A stretch of DNA of 6,799 nucleotides from Firmicutes bacterium UBA1440 (lineage in GTDB: Bacteria > Bacillota > Clostridia > Peptostreptococcales > Anaerovoracaceae), in contig DCTM01000041.1 in NCBI GenBank assembly GCA_002329565.1, forward strand, positions 200 through 6,998, given 5' to 3'. The notes under the pieces were generated by a model. It searched no databases. It was not told where the DNA came from and was given only the letters and a program-made list of their open reading frames with translations. Positions 1 through 5,734 of the stretch are shown here, piece after piece (position 1 is the stretch's first letter; every line of letters begins with the position of its first letter). Both the position numbers and the translations under genes were made by a program.

Positions 1-37
<37 letters not shown>

Positions 38-91
38 ATGGTATTCAAATCTCCGAAGAGAATCAAATCAAGTTTGAGCTATTGCTCTTGA

Positions 92-109
92 TGAACGCGT
101 TTGCGTTCA
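92..109 (-). other. Leader RNA hairpin near the 16S 5' end
   Basis: On the minus strand TGAACGC-AAAC-GCGTTCA forms a 7-bp perfect stem with a 4-nt loop, about 55 nt upstream of mature 16S. A second small inverted repeat (GAGC-AATA-GCTC, in 69-90) lies next to it. These probably belong to the 16S leader processing structure. The partner strand downstream of 16S is not in the window, so an RNase III stem cannot be confirmed. Confidence 0.45.
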
Positions 110-186
110 AAATTATTGTTGTTAGAATTGTACGTGAATCCTTTATGATTTTCTTACCAATCATGGATTGTTATACTTTTGGTTTC

Positions 187-206
187 GAAATTCCTTTCGG
201 AATCTC
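187..206 (-). other. Leader RNA hairpin with GAAA tetraloop
   Basis: On the minus strand GAGATTCC-GAAA-GGAATTTC forms an 8-bp stem (one G-U pair) closed by a GNRA tetraloop, between boxA and the 16S start. It is probably part of the folded pre-16S leader. Whether it is a processing signal is unknown. Confidence 0.5.
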
Positions 207-230
207 TCTTGACCAAATTTCTACACTATG

Positions 231-263
231 AAGTTTTCAAGGTTCTTTGGGCTCCCGGAGCCC
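231..263 (-). promoter_or_regulatory. boxB-like hairpin plus boxA antitermination site of the rRNA leader
   Basis: In transcription order the leader has a perfect 6-bp hairpin, GGGCTC-CGG-GAGCCC (263-249), followed within a few bases by AAGAACCTTGAAAACTT (247-231). The second element resembles the boxA of Firmicutes rRNA operons (TTCTTTGAAAACT type). Hairpin-then-boxA is the arrangement known from E. coli rrn leaders, where NusB-NusE binds boxA and makes RNA polymerase resistant to Rho-dependent termination. Assignment is by sequence resemblance and by position downstream of all four promoters. Confidence 0.65.
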
Positions 264-289
264 GTCGTTCTCCAAATGAGAACTTTAAT

Positions 290-318
290 AGTTTAGCACT
301 TTCGCTCCGCTTCGTCAA
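290..318 (-). promoter_or_regulatory. rRNA promoter P4 (proximal to 16S)
   Basis: On the minus strand: TTGACG (318-313), a 17-nt spacer, then TAAACT (295-290), followed by ATTAAAG as in P3. Several A-tracts (T-runs at 322-328, 335-339 and 343-346 on the plus strand) lie directly upstream. Transcripts from here would start near 283, giving a leader of about 245 nt before mature 16S that still contains the boxB/boxA site. Confidence 0.8.
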
Positions 319-388
319 GAGTTTTTTTCAGAAGTTTTTAAGTTTTCCGAACAAGCTCTCGGCTGCGTTCAATCGCGACAGCTTTAAC

Positions 389-417
389 AGTTTACCATCG
401 CTTTGCTTATTTGTCAA
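389..417 (-). promoter_or_regulatory. rRNA promoter P3
   Basis: On the minus strand: TTGACA (417-412), a 17-nt spacer, then TAAACT (394-389). It is flanked by the same words as P2: GAGGTTGACA upstream, GCAAAGCG in the spacer and TTAAAGCTGTCGC downstream. Upstream lies a 10-bp-period repeat of GTCGAAAAA (440-432 and 430-422), which puts A-tracts one helical turn apart, as expected for a curved UP element. Confidence 0.83.
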
Positions 418-495
418 CCTCTTTTTCGACTTTTTTCGACTTTCTTCAAGTCTGTTTCATTCTTTAGCGATTGTCAGCCTTGCGACAGCTTTATT

Positions 496-524
496 AGTAT
501 ACTACCGCTTTGCTTGACTGTCAA
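496..524 (-). promoter_or_regulatory. rRNA promoter P2
   Basis: On the minus strand: consensus TTGACA (524-519), a 17-nt spacer, then TATACT (501-496). The -10 is followed by AATAAAGCTGTCGC, so transcription should start about seven bases downstream at an A or G, near position 489. An A-tract (GAAAAAGAGG) abuts the -35 as an UP-like element. The spacer shares GCAAAGCG with P3. Confidence 0.85.
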
Positions 525-592
525 CCTCTTTTTCAGACTTTCTTCAATCCGACTTCAGTCTTCGGCTGAGCCCGTCTTGCGGCAGCTTTGTC

Positions 593-622
593 GGTATACC
601 GGAAGCGGAATAACGATGTCAT
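593..622 (-). promoter_or_regulatory. rRNA promoter P1 (most distal, degenerate)
   Basis: On the minus strand: ATGACA (622-617), an 18-nt spacer, then TATACC (598-593). It is weaker than the other three, with a mismatch at the first -35 base and an 18-nt spacer. It sits 97 bp upstream of the P2 -10 and shares the downstream motif AAAGCTGYCGCAAG with P2, so it looks like a decayed copy of the same module. A-rich sequence (623-650 on the complement) lies upstream, as for an UP element. Confidence 0.5.
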
Positions 623-656
623 CCTATTTATGATTTTTTATCTTTAGCTTTCTTCT

Positions 657-2948
657 TTATATAAATGCGATCACATCTTTTCCTTCTGCCAAATAGGTGC
701 GCAGCGATTCGAAATCCGCAGCCGCATCGACAGCCACGATGGCTTTGTCGTACTCATTGGTTATTTTGTACCGATGCTTCGGAGATCTCTTTCCGCTGTC
801 GCCTATGGAATCTACGGAAGATATCTTGAAGCGATCTTCTTTTTTGACACCCGGTCTCCCGGCTCGGAACCTGTGCTCCGTGACCATGACGGGTACCGCT
901 CCTGCGAACTCCGTTTCAGGATGAATTTCAAGTGATGTGTCCGTTCGCGGCGCGCCCATCTCTGCGATGGCCGCGCGCGCCTCAACGTTTACGACGTTGA
1001 GGCCGAAACCGCCGTGCACGGGCACGCCGGTTTCCGCGAACGGCCCGATCCAGCCGAGATTTCCTATATAAAGGCCCTTTTCTTTACATTCTCGGCTGAT
1101 TTCGTCAAAGTGCGCTCGAATAAAAGCGTCCTCCGCCCCCCTGCTGATTGTATTTATATAAGGAAGAATTCGAATTGGGCGAGTATCGTTTTCGGTCGTC
1201 AGATGTTTCGCAAGTTTTTCGCGAAACTCTTTCTTCATATAAGAAGCGATCGGCACACAGCATATCACTTCATAATCCTCGAATCCCGCAGGCAACGAAA
1301 ACCCCTCCGCATCTGCCTCGCTTCTGAAAAAGATTTTCACGGAAGGTCTGCCGACCGAATCAACACCGCCGGTTTTTTCGGCGATTGCATCTCTCATGAC
1401 CGCAACAGGAGCTCTCCTCCCTGCCTTGATTTTCTTTTCGACCAGCAGATCGAGTGCCTGCCGCCGCAGTGCATTTATCTGCGATACGGGTATGTGAACG
1501 TCGTCGCCCAGGTTGATAATTGTACGCTCAATCCTAAACGGATAGTTGCCTGTCTTTTTCAACTGTTTGATGACATCCTCTTCAGTCAAAGGTTTCCCGA
1601 GAGCGGTTTGGGCAGGCTCGTCACCAATCACGATAAGTTGTCCCAATTCCGGCCACCGTTCGGATGTGACCTCGATCACAGGCACGGCTCCGGGATATGC
1701 CGTGAACTCCGGCGTCACGCCGGTGACTCTGCGCGGCTTTTCAAATAACTCACGCGCCTCTTTTAACAGAGTTCTGTCAGTGACCTTGAATACCTGCGCA
1801 CCGACTTCCATATTCCCTTTAAAATCACCTATACGCAAGTCGCCCTGCTTTTCTTCCAAATAAGTGACGACATTGCCGGTTTCTGTGTTCCTTCCGCGCA
1901 ACTCGACCCCGTCTCCGCGCGAAAGAGTTGCTCCTTCCTGTAAACGAACGTTGACGATTCCGCGTTTTTCCGTGGAGGTAACCGTGCCTATCAAAACCCC
2001 TTTATTCTTGGCAATCTCGGTCGACATCAATCCCTCTCCCGGATCGCCGAACGCGTAACCCTTTGTAAAACCACCGCGATTGAATATCGCATTTAGACGA
2101 TACCGATCTTCTTCGCTCACAGTGTAAGTTCCGTTTCGACAGAATTCATCGAGATATTTTCTATAGACGGAAGTGACGATTGCTACATATTCGGGCGACT
2201 TCATCCTGCCCTCTATCTTAAGCGAAGAAACTCCGGCCGCGACAAAATCGCCTATCCGATCAATTGTACAGAGATCCCTCGGACTCAGTATATGGGAACG
2301 TTCTCGCTTTGCCGCTCCGGTCCCCCAACTTTCGCTCTCTCGCAAATACGGCAGGCGACACGGCTGCGCGCACATTCCCTTGTTGCCGCTCCTGCCTCCG
2401 CGCAATCTGCTCATATGGCATTGCCCGGAATAACAGATACAAAGGGCTCCGTGAACAAAGACCTCAATCTCAGCCTCAGAAGCCTCCGCACATTCTCTGA
2501 TCTCTTCCAAAGTGAGTTCGCGCGCGAGCACGACTCGTCGAAAGCCGAGACTTGCAGCGGCGATCACGCCCTCTTTGTCGCAGATACTTCCCTGCGTTGA
2601 GAAGTGAAGCGGGAAGTCCGGCATTGCGTTCCGCACGACACGCGCGAATCCCAAATCTTGAACAATCAGCGCATCGACACCTCTCTCATACAGAAACGCT
2701 GCATATTCGACGGCTGCAACGAGTTGCTCCTGTTCAATAAGCGTATTCATAGTCACGTAGACCTTCGCATCGCGCAAATGCGCATATTCCACAGCCTGCA
2801 CGATTTCATTGTCGTTAAAATTGCCCGCATTGGCGCGCGCACCGAACCGCTTGCCTCCCAAATAGACAGCATCGGCCCCGCTCTCTATAGCCGCACACAG
2901 GTGCTCGGGGCTGCCGGCAGGAGCAAGTAATTCACAATATCTATTCAC
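657..2948 (-). CDS. Peptidase U32 / DUF3656 family protein, probable Fe-S RNA hydroxylase (RlhA/TrhP-like)
   Basis: The product is about 763 residues. It opens with the family start ELLAPAGSPEHLCAAIESGA (GADAVYLGG follows at once) and carries the U32 signature EVFVHGALCICYSGQCHMS at about 163-181, then GMCAQPCR and FNRGGFTKGY (289-298). A beta-rich segment (about 315-400), a DUF3656-type region (about 400-520) and a C-terminal extension follow. Cysteines 170, 177, 193 and 227 match the spacing of the four that bind a 4Fe-4S cluster in UbiU-type U32 proteins. Characterised long relatives (E. coli RlhA, TrhP) hydroxylate 23S rRNA or tRNA, so 'peptidase' is probably a historical label; the substrate here is unknown. 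An in-frame TTG at 2954 abuts AAAAGGAAGG, leaving no spacing. GTG at 2948 has six bases after it, so I prefer GTG. No clear terminator lies between the stop and the rRNA promoters. Confidence 0.9.
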   Translation of the reverse strand: MNRYCELLAPAGSPEHLCAAIESGADAVYLGGKRFGARANAGNFNDNEIVQAVEYAHLRDAKVYVTMNTLIEQEQLVAAVEYAAFLYERGVDALIVQDLGFARVVRNAMPDFPLHFSTQGSICDKEGVIAAASLGFRRVVLARELTLEEIRECAEASEAEIEVFVHGALCICYSGQCHMSRLRGGRSGNKGMCAQPCRLPYLRESESWGTGAAKRERSHILSPRDLCTIDRIGDFVAAGVSSLKIEGRMKSPEYVAIVTSVYRKYLDEFCRNGTYTVSEEDRYRLNAIFNRGGFTKGYAFGDPGEGLMSTEIAKNKGVLIGTVTSTEKRGIVNVRLQEGATLSRGDGVELRGRNTETGNVVTYLEEKQGDLRIGDFKGNMEVGAQVFKVTDRTLLKEARELFEKPRRVTGVTPEFTAYPGAVPVIEVTSERWPELGQLIVIGDEPAQTALGKPLTEEDVIKQLKKTGNYPFRIERTIINLGDDVHIPVSQINALRRQALDLLVEKKIKAGRRAPVAVMRDAIAEKTGGVDSVGRPSVKIFFRSEADAEGFSLPAGFEDYEVICCVPIASYMKKEFREKLAKHLTTENDTRPIRILPYINTISRGAEDAFIRAHFDEISRECKEKGLYIGNLGWIGPFAETGVPVHGGFGLNVVNVEARAAIAEMGAPRTDTSLEIHPETEFAGAVPVMVTEHRFRAGRPGVKKEDRFKISSVDSIGDSGKRSPKHRYKITNEYDKAIVAVDAAADFESLRTYLAEGKDVIAFI

Positions 2949-2987
2949 AATCAACCTTCCTTTTCTTGCTGTGCATCTTATCTTTTG

Positions 2988-3016
2988 TTGCTATATTCCT
3001 TATCATTATATATAAT
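2988..3016 (+). promoter_or_regulatory. Promoter of the AI-2E transporter gene
   Basis: TTGCTA (2988-2993), a 17-nt spacer and a consensus TATAAT (3011-3016). The -10 is half of the perfect 12-bp palindrome ATTATATATAAT (3005-3016). The expected start is near 3023, giving a leader of only about 20 nt that contains the ribosome binding site. Confidence 0.65.
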
Positions 3017-3040
3017 ACTATCAATAAAGGAGGGACGCAA
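3012..3040 (-). promoter_or_regulatory. Possible promoter of the U32 gene
   Basis: On the minus strand TTGCGT (3040-3035), a 17-nt spacer and TATTAT (3017-3012) precede the U32 gene. The match is moderate and overlaps the AI-2E promoter -10 and ribosome binding site on the other strand, so the two divergent promoters may compete. An alternative -10 (TATAAT, 3010-3005) has no good -35. Confidence 0.35.
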
Positions 3041-3042
3041 CA

Positions 3043-4248
3043 TTGAACAAATTAAAAGAAGCAATTCGCGACAGCAGGCCGGTATCGTTGACCTTATTCA
3101 TCGCAGTGAACGCGGCCATTCTATACATCTTATATTTCATTATCAAAAATATCGACACGGTCTTTGTTACCGCATTTTCTGCTGTCGGCAGCGTCCTGTC
3201 CGCACTCACCCCGTTGTTCATCGGCTTGGTTATCGCCTATATCGTCGCTCCGCTGGTCAATCTTGTCGACAGTAAGGTGCTCTCTAAATTTGTCTTCAAG
3301 CTGCCGGACGACCCTGTAAAGCGCGAGAAGCGTCTGAATATTAGGCGCTTTGCCAGCGTCATCATCACATTTCTGATCCTGATTGCAGCCATCGTCACTA
3401 TCATCTACGCCTTTGCGGTGTTAATTGTCGGCAACCTATTCATTGGCAGCTTTTCGGATATCTTCGACAGTATTGCGAGCTATTTTCTGACGCTTGATGC
3501 GGGCCGCCTCAATCTGACAACCCATGTCCCCGACGGTTTGCTCGGCGAACGAATCCAAACGCTGATGGATACCGCCAATGCATGGCTGACCGATCATTTG
3601 ACGGCTACGCAGATTATCAATACAATTACCGATATCAGCGGCAGCATTATGAATTTCTTCATCGGTATCATCATCAGCATATATTTGTTAAAGGACAGAG
3701 ACTTTTTCAGCCGCATCTGGAGAAAGTTCCTTCATCTGACGACAAAGCAAAAGACAAACGCGATCATCACAGAAACACTCGGTGAGATCCACACGGTCTT
3801 GATGCGTTTTATCCGCGGTGCCGCCATCGATTCAACTATTGTAGCCATCCTCGCCTCCATCGGGCTGTCGATACTCGGCCTGGACTATGCTGTATTCATC
3901 GGATGCTTTGCAGGCATCTGCAATATTATTCCGTATTTCGGCCCCATCCTCGGAATGATACCCGCCTTCCTCGTAGGTACATTTACCGACAGCCTATCGA
4001 CAGGCATTATCGCGGTATTGATACTCTTCGGTGTGCAGCAAATCGATTGCAACTTGATTTATCCCAAAGTCGTGGGCGCATCTACGGGCCTGCACCCGCT
4101 GTTCGTTCTCTTGGCGGTCACTTTGGCAGGTTACTATGGAGGCATAGCGGGAATGATTTTGGCTGTACCGGCCGCGGGTATCTTTCAAATCTCTGTGCTG
4201 CGTTGGGTCAATTGGCTCTGCAACCGCAAAGATTCTACTGATTTGTGA
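3043..4248 (+). CDS. AI-2E family transporter (multi-pass membrane protein)
   Basis: The product is 401 residues, the usual length for this family (PF01594). Hydrophobic segments lie at about 14-36, 45-72, 103-131, 200-216, 261-288, 290-312, 318-335 and 350-386, with a soluble loop at about 135-195. Family motifs are present: IYLLKDRDFF (213-222), IPYFGPILG (296-304) and QQIDCNLIYPKVVG (332-345) followed by GLHPLF. Members are inner-membrane proteins. Some were named for autoinducer-2 export, while others act as Na+/H+ antiporters or have no known substrate, so the substrate here is open. The start is TTG: AAAGGAGG (3026-3033) lies nine bases before it, and the next in-frame methionine is near residue 174. 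It is divergent from the U32 gene with 94 bp between them, and appears monocistronic. Confidence 0.93.
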   Translation: MNKLKEAIRDSRPVSLTLFIAVNAAILYILYFIIKNIDTVFVTAFSAVGSVLSALTPLFIGLVIAYIVAPLVNLVDSKVLSKFVFKLPDDPVKREKRLNIRRFASVIITFLILIAAIVTIIYAFAVLIVGNLFIGSFSDIFDSIASYFLTLDAGRLNLTTHVPDGLLGERIQTLMDTANAWLTDHLTATQIINTITDISGSIMNFFIGIIISIYLLKDRDFFSRIWRKFLHLTTKQKTNAIITETLGEIHTVLMRFIRGAAIDSTIVAILASIGLSILGLDYAVFIGCFAGICNIIPYFGPILGMIPAFLVGTFTDSLSTGIIAVLILFGVQQIDCNLIYPKVVGASTGLHPLFVLLAVTLAGYYGGIAGMILAVPAAGIFQISVLRWVNWLCNRKDSTDL

Positions 4249-4265
4249 CAAGTTTTTAACTCTTT

Positions 4266-4299
4266 TGCGCTGATTTCCCGGCGCATTTTTGATTGCGCC
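4266..4299 (+). terminator. Weak or alternative terminator after the AI-2E gene
   Basis: TGCGC (4266-4270) pairs with GCGCA (4281-4285), followed directly by five T. The same GGCGCA (4280-4285) can instead pair with TGCGCC (4294-4299) around the T-run. Only one of the two stems can form. The first resembles a short intrinsic terminator, and its 5-bp stem and 10-nt loop make it weak. Confidence 0.4.
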
Positions 4300-4348
4300 T
4301 ACAACCTGTGAAATATTGATAAATAAATGCTCGGGGGGCTTTTTAACA

Positions 4349-4377
4349 TTGACTATTGCCGCGTTTTGGAGTAGAAT
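4349..4377 (+). promoter_or_regulatory. Promoter of the aminotransferase gene
   Basis: TTGACT (4349-4354), a 17-nt spacer and TAGAAT (4372-4377): one mismatch to consensus in each hexamer and ideal spacing. The expected start is near 4384, about 46 nt before the GTG. With an AGGAGG at 4415-4420 this indicates strong, independent expression of the gene. The rest of the 181-bp gap to the AI-2E gene shows only the weak hairpins at 4266-4299. Confidence 0.8.
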
Positions 4378-4429
4378 TTATATAGAAGTATTTTTATTAT
4401 GATTTTCTATAAATAGGAGGAGTAAAAAA

Positions 4430-5611
4430 GTGGTAAGATTTTCATCCAGAATGGACCAGCTTAAAGGTTCCGAAATCAGAGAGTTATTAAAGCTGGCAGG
4501 TGACCCAAACGTAATTTCCTTTGCAGGCGGACTTCCTGCACGTGAGTTCTTCCCGGTAGAAGGCATGAAAAAGGCTGCTATGGCGGTTATGGACGAATCC
4601 GGTGCCGATGCAATGCAGTATTCTTCGACAGAAGGTTACCCGGCTCTGAGACAGAAGATTGCCGAAAGAATGAAGGCTAAGAACAATATCGATACAACTG
4701 CCGACAACATCCTGATCACAAGCGGTTCCCAGCAGGGTCTCGATTTCTCCGGAAGAGTATTCCTGAACAAGGGTGACGTCGTTCTTCTTGAGAGTCCATC
4801 CTACCTCGGTGCTATCAATGCGTTCAAGACTTGCGAACCGAGATTCATCGAAGTACCGACAGACGAGTCCGGCATGATCATGGAAGAACTGGAAAAGATT
4901 CTGGCTGCAGAAAAAGACGTTAAAATGATCTACGTTATTCCTGACTTCCAGAATCCGACAGGCAGAACTTGGAATCTTGAGAAGCGTCATAAATTCATGG
5001 AAATCATCAACAAGTATGAAGTTCCTGTAATTGAAGATAACCCGTACGGCGAACTGAGATACAGAGGCGAAAGCATGCCTGCACTGAAATCCCTCGACAC
5101 AAAGGGTCTGGTAATCTTCCTCGGAACATTCTCCAAGATTCTTGCTCCGGGATACAGACTCGGTTGGGTTTGCGCTGACGATGAAATCCTTGCAAAATAC
5201 AACTTCATGGAACAGGCTGCTTCGCTGCAATCCTCTTCCGTTTCCCAGCTTGAAACAATCAAGTTCCTTGAGATGTACAATCTTGACGATCACGTTGCTA
5301 AGATTTGCGAAGTTTACGGCAAGAGACGTGACGTAATGATGAAGGCTATGGAAGATTATTTCCCGGAAGGTGTTTCCTGGGTATATCCGGACGGCGGACT
5401 TTTCACATGGGTTACGCTTCCTGAACACATGAATGCGAGAGAACTGGCTACGAAGTGCTTGGAGAAGAACGTTGCTTACGTACCGGGCGGAAGCTTCTTC
5501 CCGAACGGCGGACACGAGAACACATTCCGTATGAACTACTCCGCTATGCCTGAAGACAAGATCATTGAAGGAATCAAGAGACTCGGAGAAGTTATCAAAG
5601 AAAACATGTAG
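4430..5611 (+). CDS. PLP-dependent aminotransferase, fold type I (LysN / 2-aminoadipate aminotransferase-like)
   Basis: The product is 393 residues, a full-length class I/II aminotransferase. Visible landmarks: the FAGGLPAREFFP N-terminal motif (31-42), YSSTEGYPALR (64-74), SGSQQGLD (98-105, cofactor phosphate side), PDFQNPTG with Asn175, IEDNPYGELRY with Asp203, the GTFSKILAPGYRLGW block with Schiff-base Lys236, and the carboxylate-binding Arg367 in TFRMNYS. It would move an amino group between an amino acid and a 2-oxoacid in the cytoplasm. The subfamily includes 2-aminoadipate, aromatic and branched-chain enzymes, so the substrate is not fixed. The start is GTG, nine bases after AGGAGG (4415-4420); the next methionine (residue 8) is too far from it. 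Arginine is largely coded by AGA and CGT, unlike the CGC-rich AI-2E gene, which suggests high expression. A strong terminator follows at 5637. Confidence 0.93.
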   Translation: MVRFSSRMDQLKGSEIRELLKLAGDPNVISFAGGLPAREFFPVEGMKKAAMAVMDESGADAMQYSSTEGYPALRQKIAERMKAKNNIDTTADNILITSGSQQGLDFSGRVFLNKGDVVLLESPSYLGAINAFKTCEPRFIEVPTDESGMIMEELEKILAAEKDVKMIYVIPDFQNPTGRTWNLEKRHKFMEIINKYEVPVIEDNPYGELRYRGESMPALKSLDTKGLVIFLGTFSKILAPGYRLGWVCADDEILAKYNFMEQAASLQSSSVSQLETIKFLEMYNLDDHVAKICEVYGKRRDVMMKAMEDYFPEGVSWVYPDGGLFTWVTLPEHMNARELATKCLEKNVAYVPGGSFFPNGGHENTFRMNYSAMPEDKIIEGIKRLGEVIKENM

Positions 5612-5636
5612 TATCCACGTACATATATGTGATGAC

Positions 5637-5665
5637 AAAAGGACGGGCAGTCTGCCCGTCCTTTT
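5637..5665 (+). terminator. Intrinsic terminator of the aminotransferase gene
   Basis: A 29-base near-perfect palindrome: AAAAGGACGGGC, a 5-nt loop and GCCCGTCCTTTT form a 12-bp GC-rich stem. It starts 26 bases after the aminotransferase stop codon. The U-run is short (four) on either strand. Its symmetry means it could also act against leftward transcription. Confidence 0.85.
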
Positions 5666-5671
5666 CGATTG

Positions 5672-5715
5672 ATAAAAAGACCCGGCGAGCCTCTCGGCCC
5701 GCCGGGTCTTTTTAT
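5672..5715 (-). terminator. Bidirectional terminator of the ATPase / oxidoreductase operon
   Basis: A 16-bp perfect stem, ATAAAAAGACCCGGCG (5672-5687) with CGCCGGGTCTTTTTAT (5700-5715), and a 12-nt loop. It lies 20 bases past the stop codon of the leftward ATPase gene and has a T5 run on both strands, so it should stop transcription from either side of this convergent junction. Confidence 0.88.
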
Positions 5716-5734
5716 GTTCCTTATGCGTTGACCT

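Larger units (their letters stand above)
38..656 (-). promoter_or_regulatory. rRNA operon control region and leader, no protein gene
   Basis: This roughly 620-bp stretch lies between the U32 gene and the 16S rRNA, and both neighbours are read leftwards. It holds a series of four promoter modules (290-622), a boxB/boxA-like antitermination site (231-263) and leader hairpins (92-109, 187-206), each listed separately. The short open frames that cross it on the plus strand (for example 179-517 and 403-633) have no ribosome binding site, are Phe/Ser/Leu-rich from the T-rich strand, and are not credible genes. Promoters plus processing elements explain most of the stretch. Confidence 0.85.

Noticed and set aside
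179..633. Short plus-strand open frames in the rRNA control region
   Set aside because: They are Phe/Ser/Leu-rich products of the T-rich complement of UP-element A-tracts, and they overlap promoters and leader hairpins.
38..656. Repeat array that might be CRISPR or a mobile element
   Set aside because: The repetition is explained by promoter modules about 100 bp apart with matching -35/-10 positions. There are no short identical repeats with unique spacers and no terminal inverted repeats or transposase.
1014..1748. 244-codon plus-strand open frame inside the U32 gene
   Set aside because: It is antisense to a conserved protein, lacks a convincing ribosome binding site, and its composition (His, Arg and Cys spread without motifs) is that of a shadow frame.
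3043..4248. AI-2E transporter as evidence of quorum sensing here
   Set aside because: The family name is historical and many members do not move autoinducer-2. No luxS or Lsr-like gene is present in the window.
4329..4345. GCTCGGGGGGCTTTTT as a terminator before the aminotransferase promoter
   Set aside because: The G-run has no complementary C-run close by, so no stable stem can be drawn.
5621..5630. Palindrome ACATATATGT as an operator
   Set aside because: It lies in a 3' untranslated region just before a terminator, is short and AT-rich, and no promoter is nearby.
4487..5638. Long open frame (383 codons) on the minus strand, opposite the aminotransferase
   Set aside because: It mirrors a gene with a full set of PLP-enzyme motifs. 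Its own translation has no recognisable domain, and it begins just beyond the aminotransferase stop, next to the terminator. It is a by-product of codon bias.
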